From an uncultured Clostridia bacterium (GTDB lineage: Bacteria > Bacillota > Clostridia > Oscillospirales > Acutalibacteraceae): a stretch of 64,000 bases of DNA. The stretch spans positions 55,096-119,095 of the forward strand of contig CANQPS010000009.1 in NCBI GenBank assembly GCA_947625785.1. Direction: 5' to 3'. Of this stretch, positions 10,851-18,749 are shown in pieces; the first letter of the stretch is position 1, and each line of letters begins with the position of its first letter. The position numbers and the translations under genes were made by a program. The notes beneath the pieces were generated by a model. It did not search any database. It had not been told where the DNA came from and saw nothing but the letters and a program-made list of their open reading frames with translations.

Positions 10851-11408
10851 ATGAAAAAGTGGCAAAATATATTGGTACAGGTATTAAAAGCATTAGAACA
10901 GTTAATGACAGGTATATTGGTAATTGTGATGATAGCGGTAATTGGTGCTGTGTATGTGCCTAAAATACTTGGTTATGCACCTTATAAGGTGCAAACCGGC
11001 AGTATGGAACCTAAATATAAAGTAGGTTGTATGGTATATGTAAAATCAGTTACACCGGATGAATTACAAGTTGGTGATGCGGTCACATTCGATTATTCCG
11101 GATTGACCGTTACACACCAAATAATCTCAATAGATGAGGAAAATAAGGAAATTACAACAAAAGGTTTGGCTAATAAAAATACATCAGAAACTTTTAGCTA
11201 TTCATCGATAATTGGAAGAGCAAGTAATTTTTCAATTCCTTATGCCGGATATATTTTGGAGTACTTATCAACTAATCAAATAAAATATATATTGTTAATA
11301 TATGTTTTGGGATTACTTTTATTAATGACAATTAATAAATATTTGCCAAAATGTTTTAGGCAGGAAATAACAGAAGCAGCAACGAAAGAAGGTGATAACA
11401 ATGGATAA
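10851..11408 (+). CDS. sipW: SipW-like signal peptidase I (S26B type)
   Basis: Membrane signal peptidase of 185 residues. An N-terminal helix spans about residues 17-36, the catalytic serine is Ser51 in QTGSMEP, and His89 in TVTHQ takes the place of the lysine found in ordinary bacterial LepB. This Ser-His arrangement defines the archaeal/ER-like class to which Bacillus SipW belongs. A second helix lies at about 143-160. SipW enzymes process TasA and related matrix proteins, and the next four genes all have the matching signal-peptide pattern. The start codon of the next gene lies inside the end of this gene (8-base overlap), so the two are translationally linked. The symbol is given by class; orthology to B. 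subtilis sipW is not proven. Confidence 0.9.
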   Translation: MKKWQNILVQVLKALEQLMTGILVIVMIAVIGAVYVPKILGYAPYKVQTGSMEPKYKVGCMVYVKSVTPDELQVGDAVTFDYSGLTVTHQIISIDEENKEITTKGLANKNTSETFSYSSIIGRASNFSIPYAGYILEYLSTNQIKYILLIYVLGLLLLMTINKYLPKCFRQEITEAATKEGDNNG

Positions 11409-12012
11409 GATTTTTTATAAAAGGGTAGGACTTGTTATTGGTGGATTGGCAGTTGTTGCGGCAACAAGTATATTTGCGACATTAGCGTTAAGTTCTGCCA
11501 AAACAAATGACAAGACTAATGAGTTCTCGCCTTTTACCGTAACAGATACTCAAATAAATGAAAAGAATGGTAATAAGTATACTGCTACAACCGATGGAGG
11601 AACAATGTCTATATCTAATAAGGTGATAACAGTAGAAAATCCTAACACTAATATCAGTAAAGCAGTATATGCAAGAATTAAGGTGGTTATAACGCCCAAA
11701 GACGGTAATTTAGTATTCTATGATAATTACGACGACCTTCTAAAGACCACTGCAACAGAAAATGTTTTAAGTGATGGTTGGGTTTATGACAAAGGATTTT
11801 ACTATTATACTAAGGTAATAAAGCCAGGCGGAGAAACATCAGCATTATTTAAAGATGGTACAATAACGCTCAATACAACAGAAGAATGTAATATTGAGGT
11901 AATTGCTGATACCGTGCAAGCCGAGGCAAACGGAGCAAAAGGTGTATATACAGTCGAGTTTGCACAAAATGCTTGGGGAACAGGTATTCCTACATTAAGC
12001 ACAACAACATAG
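11401..12012 (+). CDS. TasA/camelysin-like secreted protein 1
   Basis: A 203-residue exported protein starting at ATG 11401, with GAAGGTG 6 bases upstream. The hydrophobic segment at about residues 8-29 is followed by TLALSSAKTNDKTNEFSPF, the pattern of SipW-dependent signal peptides. The mature part shows YARIKVVITPKDG near residue 90 and GWVYDKGFYYYTKVIKPGGE near residues 123-142, motifs echoed in the next three genes. There is no sorting signal and no C-terminal helix, so the mature protein is probably released or polymerised. The overlap with the peptidase gene supports an enzyme-substrate pair. A matrix-fibre subunit is the best guess. Confidence 0.8.
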   Translation: MDKIFYKRVGLVIGGLAVVAATSIFATLALSSAKTNDKTNEFSPFTVTDTQINEKNGNKYTATTDGGTMSISNKVITVENPNTNISKAVYARIKVVITPKDGNLVFYDNYDDLLKTTATENVLSDGWVYDKGFYYYTKVIKPGGETSALFKDGTITLNTTEECNIEVIADTVQAEANGAKGVYTVEFAQNAWGTGIPTLSTTT

Positions 12013-12099
12013 TTTGCACCAAATAGTTAACCGTACTGCATAAAAGCAGTTAAATTATAAACAAATTAAATTAAATTTTTTCTTAGGAGGAAAAACACG

Positions 12100-12978
12100 A
12101 TGGAAAAGACAAAGAAGAATAGAATCAAAAAAGTTATACTCGCGGCTTTGGCAGTAGCTGCCGTTGCTTGTATAACATCAAGTATGACATTGGCTTACCT
12201 GACAGGAAGTGCTTCAAAAACTAATATTTTTAAAGGTAGTCCTAATGTTGATGCTGTATTATTCGAGCCGTACTGGGATGGTTCGAGTAAAGAAAATGAT
12301 GGAGCAGAAGATACTAGTGTATTAAAGCAGACAGTAGATGGAACTAGTAATGAACCATATGGTAAAACAGAAGCTGAACATTATTTGAATGATGGATCTG
12401 CTAGTAGCAGAATATTGAAGAATCCGAAAATGGCTAATACTTCTCAAAATAATGATGGATATGTTGCAATGAAGCTTACATATAAGGTTAAATTAACTGC
12501 TGATGGGGATTATACAAATGTAACAAAAGAAGAATTTGAAAATTTAGTTTCTATTTATTATACTAGCAATATAGGTACAGAAGAAATTCAAACTGGCGAT
12601 TTAGGTATAAATAAAACTAATTGGACGCTGTTAAGTTCTGAAACTGGTAAAGAAAAAAGTGCAGTATATGTTTATAATACAAAATTAGCAAAAGGAACAG
12701 AAACAGAAGAATTATTTTCATATATAAAAGTAAATGAATCAATTATTCCAGCACAAGATTTCTGTCTGACAGATGGTAAACCCGTAGATTCGTCTAGTAA
12801 AGCGGAGGATGGTTACAGAATAATAAATTTAAATTCAACCACATACACTATGCCTGAATTTAAGATTGAAATTAGTGGTGCTATTGTAGATGCGGATTCT
12901 TATCAATCTGTTGACGAAACACCTGAAAACGCTAAGATAGCTTTATCTAAACTTTTGGGTGCAGAAAATTTAAATTAA
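12100..12978 (+). CDS. TasA/camelysin-like secreted protein 2
   Basis: A 292-residue exported protein with an AGGAGG site before ATG 12100. A Lys-rich start and hydrophobic segment (about residues 11-30) lead into TLAYLTGSASKTNIFKGSP, the clearest SipW-dependent signal in the locus. The mature part has YVAMKLTYKV near residue 122, then NWTLLS and AVYVYNTKLAKGTETEELF near residues 169-204. These align with motifs in its three neighbours. The protein has no cell-wall anchor. It is probably a co-secreted fibre component or a variant subunit of the same fold; there is no direct evidence of which. Confidence 0.78.
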   Translation: MEKTKKNRIKKVILAALAVAAVACITSSMTLAYLTGSASKTNIFKGSPNVDAVLFEPYWDGSSKENDGAEDTSVLKQTVDGTSNEPYGKTEAEHYLNDGSASSRILKNPKMANTSQNNDGYVAMKLTYKVKLTADGDYTNVTKEEFENLVSIYYTSNIGTEEIQTGDLGINKTNWTLLSSETGKEKSAVYVYNTKLAKGTETEELFSYIKVNESIIPAQDFCLTDGKPVDSSSKAEDGYRIINLNSTTYTMPEFKIEISGAIVDADSYQSVDETPENAKIALSKLLGAENLN

Positions 12979-13013
12979 AATTTATATATAATTAGCAAGG
13001 AGGATTTTTTACA

Positions 13014-13853
13014 ATGGAAAACAAGAAATCTAAAAGAATATTTAAAGTTGTAATGGCGGCTATGTCATTAGCGTTAGTTGCAGCTATATCATACGGAGCA
13101 ACAGTAGCATTTATGTCGAGTAAGACAAATGATAAAAATAACGTATTTACATCAAGTGCAAGTTTAAAAATAGATATATTAGAAAATAATTGGGATGCAA
13201 ATAGTACATATAGTCCAGATAGTGTAATAGATAAAGACCCTCAAATTAAAGTAGAAGAAGATAGTGATAGTGCATATATTGCGTGTAAAATTATGTTTTT
13301 GGTAGCAGATGAAAAAGGCACCTTAGATGAAGAGGGCGAAGTTGGTACAGGATATAAGTCAATATCATATAATGATTTCAAAAAAGTTGCTACCTTTGTG
13401 AAGAGTGATACTTCGGAAGGTATAAATGATGCTTGGCAAATATTAAGCACATCAGAGAATGAAAAGAAAGGATTGATTTTGTATTATACCAAAGTGCACG
13501 ATGATCATCGTGATTTATTAAATGTTGATAAAGATAATTTAACTACTGAAATATTTAATAAGGTTAAGTTTAAAGGTCAAGACGCATTGCAGAAAGAATG
13601 GACAACAGCATTAGATAAAACTTCGGCTGACTTCTGCCTTTATGACAGTGAAACTGGTACCTACAAAAATTTAGTAGTTAAAGTATTTGCTTATGCAATA
13701 GATACTAATTTAGCAAATGAAGAACAAGAAGGAAAGTTACTGCTTGGAGCGAGGTATCCGTCCATAGGAGATTATAGTGGAAAAATAGATGGTATGAATA
13801 GAGGTCAGTATGTTTTAAACAGAATGATAGCTGGTTTATCAGTAGAAAATTAA
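13014..13853 (+). CDS. TasA/camelysin-like secreted protein 3
   Basis: A 279-residue exported protein, ATG 13014 after an AAGGAGG site, 35 bases behind the previous gene. A hydrophobic segment at residues 11-30 is followed by TVAFMSSKTNDKNNVFTSS, the SipW-type signal. YIACKIMFLVAD near residue 88, AWQILS near 143 and LILYYTKV near 156 match the shared core of the family. It and protein 2 also share an ADFCLYD/QDFCLTD element carrying a single cysteine in the C-terminal half. There is no anchor. It is likely a paralogue produced by tandem duplication and divergence. Confidence 0.78.
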   Translation: MENKKSKRIFKVVMAAMSLALVAAISYGATVAFMSSKTNDKNNVFTSSASLKIDILENNWDANSTYSPDSVIDKDPQIKVEEDSDSAYIACKIMFLVADEKGTLDEEGEVGTGYKSISYNDFKKVATFVKSDTSEGINDAWQILSTSENEKKGLILYYTKVHDDHRDLLNVDKDNLTTEIFNKVKFKGQDALQKEWTTALDKTSADFCLYDSETGTYKNLVVKVFAYAIDTNLANEEQEGKLLLGARYPSIGDYSGKIDGMNRGQYVLNRMIAGLSVEN

Positions 13854-13897
13854 ACTACGTAGCAATGGAAAAAACGTATTTTCAGAGGTGAACGCTT

Positions 13898-15136
13898 GTG
13901 AAGATAAAAAAATTAATACTAATTGCGTTAGCGTTTGTTTGTATAGCAACAATAACGACAAGCGTCACTCTGGCATCGTTTAGCTCATCAATAAATACTA
14001 ATAATGTTGTTACATTCGGTAATATATCGGTAGAACTTGTCGATATATATGAACAGCAGTCCAGTGTAGGCCCGGGACAAATTGTTGACAAGGTGGTTTC
14101 AGCAAAAAATAATGGCAATAATACAGAATATGTCAGAATTTATGTTGAAAAATACTGGTCAAAAGACGGCGAAACACTGACAGATAAGGACGGAGATTAT
14201 ATCCAACTTATTCTGGCAAATCCTGATTTATGGGTAGATGGCGGTGATGGTTACTATTACTATCAAAAACCGCTTAAGCCCGGTGAAACAGCCGAAAATC
14301 TAATGGAAACCTTTACACTTGACCCTGATTGGGATATGGAAGGTTACTTTAATTTGGACGGTAATATCACAGTCAGAGCAGAGGCTATTCAATATGATAA
14401 TTTTTCTCCGGAGATGAATGAAAACGGCGAGATTATTGGTTGGTGGGATATTTATATTCAAGAATACAATGATGGTGCAGTAGATGTATCATCGGGCAGT
14501 GGTGAAAATGGACAGGTTGTATTTACAGAAAATGCACATGAGTTTGTGTCTTTGCCATCTGATGACTTGTTCTTGAATTTTAAAAATGTAATGCCAGGTG
14601 ATACCGTTACTCAACAAATACAAATAAAAAATGATAATAAAGATACAGTTGATATATATTTGTATGCTTTACAAATGGGTGAAAGCGGATATACATCGGC
14701 TGAACAGAAAAAAATTGCTGACGAGCTTATGAGATTAATGACGATTGAGCTTACTGCTGAAAATGAAGATGGTACAACATCTGTAATATATAGTGGACCT
14801 ATATATGGAGAAAGTGCAGACTATAATATGCACGAGGTTCAGAATGCAATCCGTCTGGGTACATTCGCTAAGGGAGATAGTCTTAATATAAATGCTAAGT
14901 TATGTATACCTGCCGAACTTGATAACAGATATGCAAATGCAGTGGCTAAGATTAAGTGGGTATTTACGGCAACAGGAAAAGATGAACCTATAAAACCTCC
15001 TCCGGTAATTGAACCACCGCAAACAGGTGAAAATATGAGATTAAAATACATATTAGTAGCAGTTGTCGCAGCAGCATTTTTAGTTATGATAGTGCTTTCA
15101 TTGTTCTCTAAGACAAAGAAAAAAGACGAAGAATAA
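13898..15136 (+). CDS. TasA-like protein with PQTGE cell-wall sorting signal
   Basis: A 412-residue protein starting at GTG 13898 with an AGAGGTG site. The signal region at residues 5-25 is followed by TLASFSSSINTNNVVTFGN. The N-terminal module carries YVRIYVEKYWSKDG and LWVDGGDGYYYYQKPLKPGE, the fullest version of the motif shared with the preceding three genes. A second module spans about 200-355. A Pro-rich linker then leads to PQTGE (residues 374-378), a hydrophobic helix (about 384-405) and KTKKKDEE, a complete sortase sorting signal. No sortase gene is in the window. It is probably the wall-attached base for the secreted proteins of the locus. Confidence 0.85.
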   Translation: MKIKKLILIALAFVCIATITTSVTLASFSSSINTNNVVTFGNISVELVDIYEQQSSVGPGQIVDKVVSAKNNGNNTEYVRIYVEKYWSKDGETLTDKDGDYIQLILANPDLWVDGGDGYYYYQKPLKPGETAENLMETFTLDPDWDMEGYFNLDGNITVRAEAIQYDNFSPEMNENGEIIGWWDIYIQEYNDGAVDVSSGSGENGQVVFTENAHEFVSLPSDDLFLNFKNVMPGDTVTQQIQIKNDNKDTVDIYLYALQMGESGYTSAEQKKIADELMRLMTIELTAENEDGTTSVIYSGPIYGESADYNMHEVQNAIRLGTFAKGDSLNINAKLCIPAELDNRYANAVAKIKWVFTATGKDEPIKPPPVIEPPQTGENMRLKYILVAVVAAAFLVMIVLSLFSKTKKKDEE

Positions 15137-15162
15137 TCGTAATTCTTTATTATCTATTATAA

Positions 15163-15190
15163 AAGAGGTAAAGTAAAAACTTTACCTCTT
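15163..15190 (+). terminator. Terminator of the surface-fibre locus
   Basis: Perfect 12-bp stem AAGAGGTAAAGT/ACTTTACCTCTT with an AAAA loop, followed by ATATTTTTG, 26 bases after the stop of the sorting-signal gene. Confidence 0.85.
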
Positions 15191-15203
15191 ATATTTTTGC
15201 AAT

Positions 15204-15233
15204 AAAAAGACTGTTTTAAAAAACAGTCTTTTT
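15204..15233 (-). terminator. Terminator after pncB (bidirectional)
   Basis: Perfect 13-bp stem AAAAAGACTGTTT/AAACAGTCTTTTT. It lies 4 bases past the end of the minus-strand pncB gene and carries T runs on both strands, so it can stop both converging transcripts. Confidence 0.85.
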
Positions 15234-15237
15234 ATTA

Positions 15238-16680
15238 TTATTTACAGTTATTCTGGGCAATAAGAGTATTTTTAATACTCCATAATTTTTCTGATAAATC
15301 CACATAATAATTATGAGGGTTTTCAAATCTTTTAACCTCGTCCCATAAACTATCAACTTGTTTCGCACAATAATTTTTAATTTCGTTTATAGTCGGCGAA
15401 TTGTAAACTTTTTTACCATTTTTGAATATAGGAATAAGCAATTCTTTTATGCTAAAATTAGTTATAGTTTGTTTTTTCCAAATATTATGCGGGTCAAAAA
15501 TAGTCAAAGGTTTGCTTGTATCTATATTTTCGTCATATACACATAGTTGGTCTGCAATAGCTTTTCCGCTTTCATTATCATAAATTCTATATACTTTTTT
15601 GAAGTGCGGATTTGTAATTTTAGAAACATTTTCGCTTAATTTAATTTTAGGAATAATTTTATTATTGTCTTCAACTGCTGCGAGCTTATAAACTCCTCCA
15701 AAGACGGGGGTACTTTCAGAGGTTATAAGTCTTTCGCCAACCCCGAAAATATCAATTTTAGCACCTTGTATCAGTAAATCCCTAATTAAATATTCATCAA
15801 GCGAATTTGATGCAACAATCTTACAGTTTTTCAATCCGGCATCATCAAGCATTTTTCTTGCTTTTTTAGACAAATATGCAATATCTCCCGAATCTAATCT
15901 TACGGCAAAGTTGTTTATTCCCTGCGGAATTAATATTTCTTTAAAAGCCTTAATGGCATTTGGAATACCGCTTTTTAGGGTATTATAGGTATCAACAAGT
16001 AAAGTGGCATTATTCGGATAGATTTTGCAGTATGTTTCAAAGGCTTCGTATTCGCTGTCAAACATCTGTACCCAAGAGTGAGCCATAGTTCCTCCGGCAG
16101 GAATACCATATATTTCATCAGATAAAGTGCAGGCAGTTCCGTCACAGCCGCCTATATAAGCAGCCCTTGCACCGATTATAGCACCGTCATTTCCCTGTGC
16201 TCGTCTTGAACCAAATTCAAGAACGGTTCTGCCTTCGGCAGCTCGCACAATTCTGTTGGCTTTTGTAGCAATTAAAGATTGGTGATTTATAGCAAGTAAA
16301 ACAAATGTTTCTATAATCTGTGCTTCGATAGCAGGAGCTTTTATAGTCATTATAGGTTCATTAGGAAAAATAGGAGTACCCTCCGGCACGGCATATATAT
16401 CGCCCGTAAATTTAAAATTACTTAGATACTTCAAAAATTCTTCATCAAAAAAGCCTTTCGACCTAAAATATTCTATATCTTCAAGATTGAATTTCAAATT
16501 TTCTATATAGTCTATGACCTGTTCAAGGCCACAGGCAATAGCAAAACCGCCTTTATCGGGAACACTTCTGTAAAATACATCAAAATAAGTTTGTTTTTTC
16601 CAAAAACCATTTTTAAAATATCCGTTACCCATTGTAAATTCATAAAAATCACAAAGCATACTTAAATTTTTTTCTTTCAT
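15238..16680 (-). CDS. pncB: Nicotinate phosphoribosyltransferase
   Basis: Converts nicotinate and PRPP to nicotinate mononucleotide in NAD salvage. It has 480 residues, the normal length for Firmicutes. The sequence starts LCDFYEFTMGNGYF, as in this family. It contains GTMAHSWVQMF with the conserved histidine (about residue 199), ASNSLDEYLIRDLL and FGVGERLITSESTPVFGGVY, which form the phosphate/PRPP-binding part of the barrel. It lies 6 bases behind pncA on the same strand, so the two act in sequence: PncA makes nicotinate and PncB uses it. Confidence 0.95.
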   Translation of the reverse strand: MKEKNLSMLCDFYEFTMGNGYFKNGFWKKQTYFDVFYRSVPDKGGFAIACGLEQVIDYIENLKFNLEDIEYFRSKGFFDEEFLKYLSNFKFTGDIYAVPEGTPIFPNEPIMTIKAPAIEAQIIETFVLLAINHQSLIATKANRIVRAAEGRTVLEFGSRRAQGNDGAIIGARAAYIGGCDGTACTLSDEIYGIPAGGTMAHSWVQMFDSEYEAFETYCKIYPNNATLLVDTYNTLKSGIPNAIKAFKEILIPQGINNFAVRLDSGDIAYLSKKARKMLDDAGLKNCKIVASNSLDEYLIRDLLIQGAKIDIFGVGERLITSESTPVFGGVYKLAAVEDNNKIIPKIKLSENVSKITNPHFKKVYRIYDNESGKAIADQLCVYDENIDTSKPLTIFDPHNIWKKQTITNFSIKELLIPIFKNGKKVYNSPTINEIKNYCAKQVDSLWDEVKRFENPHNYYVDLSEKLWSIKNTLIAQNNCK

Positions 16681-16686
16681 AATTAA

Positions 16687-17211
16687 TCACCTTAACACTT
16701 TCATTTGTAATCCCTCTAAAATATCGAGGGTTTTGTTATTTATATCGTTGTCAGCACTTGCTGTACATCTTGCATCTATAATTATACTTGCCTCAGGCTG
16801 AGCAGTTTTTGCAATAATCGCATTTGATATAACACAAATATTTGAAACCAATCCAACAAGTTCTATGTTGTCATAATGTTTATCTCTCAAATAATCCAAT
16901 AAATCTATTGAACCGAATGTTCTTTTATAAAAAACTTTATCATTTGGTTGTTGTTTTTTAGCGACTTCACCATAAAGTTTCCAGCCTTCTGTTCCATATA
17001 TACAATGCTCAATAGGCAAAAGTAATCCTTCTTGTGTGCTTAGATAATCCTTGTCGTGGGTATCAAATGTAAAAACTATCTCATAATTATTATCCCTATA
17101 AAAATCAATTTTTTTAGAAATTTCTTTATCAAGTTTTTTTGCATTTTCAAATCCCAGCGAACCACTTACAAAATCATTCTGATAGTCTACTACTATTAAT
17201 AAATTTTTCAT
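16687..17211 (-). CDS. pncA: Nicotinamidase-like cysteine hydrolase
   Basis: Isochorismatase-fold hydrolase of 174 residues. The catalytic triad can be placed: Asp in VVDYQNDF near residue 8, Lys in FYKRTFGS near residue 94 and Cys in SNICVISNA near residue 126. FTFDTHDKDY near residue 49 supplies the metal-binding Asp/His residues. Deamidation of nicotinamide to nicotinate is the likely reaction, because pncB is directly downstream with a 6-base gap. An AGGAG site precedes the ATG. A strong hairpin upstream separates it from the flavodoxin operon. Confidence 0.88.
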   Translation of the reverse strand: MKNLLIVVDYQNDFVSGSLGFENAKKLDKEISKKIDFYRDNNYEIVFTFDTHDKDYLSTQEGLLLPIEHCIYGTEGWKLYGEVAKKQQPNDKVFYKRTFGSIDLLDYLRDKHYDNIELVGLVSNICVISNAIIAKTAQPEASIIIDARCTASADNDINNKTLDILEGLQMKVLR

Positions 17212-17281
17212 ATAATCGTCTCCTTAGTACTTATTATGATATAGATTATATCATAAAGATTTTATCATTTCAATAATTAGT

Positions 17282-17327
17282 AAAAATAAAGACTAACAAT
17301 CTTTATGGATTGATAGCCTTTATTTTT
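17282..17327 (-). terminator. Terminator after the flavodoxin gene
   Basis: Long imperfect hairpin: outer 10-bp arms AAAAATAAAG/CTTTATTTTT, then an inner stem with two mismatches. It has a T run on the minus-strand 3' side. It separates the DUF3793-flavodoxin transcript from pncAB. Confidence 0.8.
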
Positions 17328-17352
17328 GTTAATTTTATATAAAAAATATATT

Positions 17353-17775
17353 TTAAGATAGCTTTGCACCTAAATCTCTGCAATTTTGTGCAGTTTCATC
17401 ATCGGGAGCATCGTTGCAAATTACACTTTCTGCTGCAAGAACAGCACCATAATCTTTGCATTGTTTTTCCCAGTTTCTCATCCATTCACCATCGCCCCAA
17501 CCATAAGAGCCAAAAAGAGCGATTTTTTTCTGTGACAACTTATCTAAACAATTAATAAACATAGGTTCAAATTCATCTGCCTCCAGTTGCTCGCAGCCCA
17601 TAGATGGACAACCAAAAGCAATCGCATCAAAATTGTCTATTAAATCAGACGAAAAAGCATCAGCGGTATAAATTTTAACAGAATTTCCTGCTTTTTCTGC
17701 ACCATCTGCAACAAATTCAGCCATTTGTTGTGTATTTCCTGTACCACTCCAATATACAACTGCAATTTTACTCAT
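17353..17775 (-). CDS. Flavodoxin
   Basis: Small FMN-binding electron carrier of 140 residues. The phosphate-binding loop YWSGTGNTQQMA is at residues 9-20, GCPSMGCEQLE near residue 56 and ALFGSYGWGDGEWM near residue 88: the normal short-chain flavodoxin pattern. It lies 31 bases downstream of the DUF3793 gene and ends at a terminator, so the two form one operon. Flavodoxins replace ferredoxin when iron is short, which fits the iron-regulator-type palindromes upstream of this operon. Confidence 0.93.
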   Translation of the reverse strand: MSKIAVVYWSGTGNTQQMAEFVADGAEKAGNSVKIYTADAFSSDLIDNFDAIAFGCPSMGCEQLEADEFEPMFINCLDKLSQKKIALFGSYGWGDGEWMRNWEKQCKDYGAVLAAESVICNDAPDDETAQNCRDLGAKLS

Positions 17776-17806
17776 AAAAAAACCTCATTTCAAAATTAAT
17801 TATATA

Positions 17807-18364
17807 TTAAGCAACCACTATAAGTCGCATAATACTTTCACCTTTATCGTATAGTTTCAGATATGTGTCTTGGCATTTTTTAAATTTATTGAAGATATTA
17901 ATTGCTTCATCTTCATTATGATAAACTTTCCAAACTCCTGTTAATTTACTTTTTTGACCTTTATTTTCTATAAAACCAATAACATCATATAAGGGATATC
18001 CCAAAAATAGTCCGATTTCGTGCGGAAAATATTTGTCGTTTTGAATTTTTGACTTTAAAACGCTGAGAGCATAAGTATAATTGAAATTTTTTTCATTATA
18101 ACCATATTGTGACAGAAAATTAATAACATTGTTTTTCTGTAAATCTCGTTCAAGCATTTTGCGTCTGTAAACATATATAAGTGCGAAATTATCTTTATAC
18201 TTTAAAATTTCAACAGAAATTCCGGTGTTGTAAAAAATTGAATTTAACTTATTTACACTTGAAAAAAGTTCATTTTCTGATTGATATATATAATTAAAAA
18301 GTCCGGCAGTTTTAATGCCCGCAAGGGTAGGAGAACAGTATTTTACTAACATACGAAAATCCAT
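17807..18364 (-). CDS. DUF3793 family protein
   Basis: A 185-residue cytoplasmic protein with no signal peptide or membrane segment. The opening (LVKYCSPTLAGIKTAGLF), the central HEIGLFLGYPLYDVIGFIE and the KVYHNEDEA element match the DUF3793 family as I recall it from Clostridia. The biochemical role is unknown. Members often lie next to flavodoxins and ferrous-iron transport genes; here a flavodoxin follows on the same transcript. An AGGAGG site precedes the ATG, and the promoter region holds repeated TTAGC/GCTAA palindromes. Confidence 0.82.
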   Translation of the reverse strand: MDFRMLVKYCSPTLAGIKTAGLFNYIYQSENELFSSVNKLNSIFYNTGISVEILKYKDNFALIYVYRRKMLERDLQKNNVINFLSQYGYNEKNFNYTYALSVLKSKIQNDKYFPHEIGLFLGYPLYDVIGFIENKGQKSKLTGVWKVYHNEDEAINIFNKFKKCQDTYLKLYDKGESIMRLIVVA

Positions 18365-18382
18365 TATATTCCTCCTTTATAA

Positions 18383-18447
18383 GTTAGCATAAACTAATTA
18401 TAATATTTAAAATATAGTTAGCAACTACTTATTAGCATTAGCTAACT
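18383..18447 (-). promoter_or_regulatory. Candidate DtxR/IdeR-type operators before DUF3793-flavodoxin
   Basis: A perfect palindrome TTAGC-ATTA-GCTAA lies at 18432-18445. A further AGTTAG half-site lies at 18416-18421, and a looser AGTTAG...CTAATT pair at 18383-18398. All resemble the TTAG...CTAA core bound by metal-sensing DtxR-family repressors. The cluster lies 19-83 bases upstream of the DUF3793 start. The match is by eye; the regulator is not in the window. Confidence 0.5.
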
Positions 18448-18749
18448 AAATTTATAGTAACATTTTATTGTAAAGATGTCAATTTATTTTTTTATATTTG
18501 TAGTAAGTTACAGATAACTGGTTTTATCAATTGTATTTTATGTATATTTATATATATGTATTCAAAAAAATCCTTGTATTTTTCGGTTATTTATTGTAAA
18601 AGATGGGTTTATCTAACATTTTTAAAATATTATTGTCATTTTTTTTTAACTAAATACTTTATATTTCTGCAAGTATAATGTATAATAATGAATAGAGTTC
18701 TGTTATATTATAATAACAGCTACTAAAATTATATGGAGTGTGATTTTTA
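18448..18749 (+). promoter_or_regulatory. Intergenic region and leader of the aldolase gene
   Basis: Very AT-rich, without a credible ORF. A TATAAT at 18674-18679 is a plausible -10 box, with no convincing -35. A 7-bp hairpin CTGTTAT/ATAACAG (18700-18719) sits in the expected leader. A GGAG site precedes the aldolase ATG. Confidence 0.4.

Noticed and set aside
11401..15136. The four secreted proteins as ordinary pilins of a sortase-built pilus
   Set aside because: Only one has a sorting signal, there is no pilin sortase gene nearby, and the signal peptides match the SipW-dependent type.
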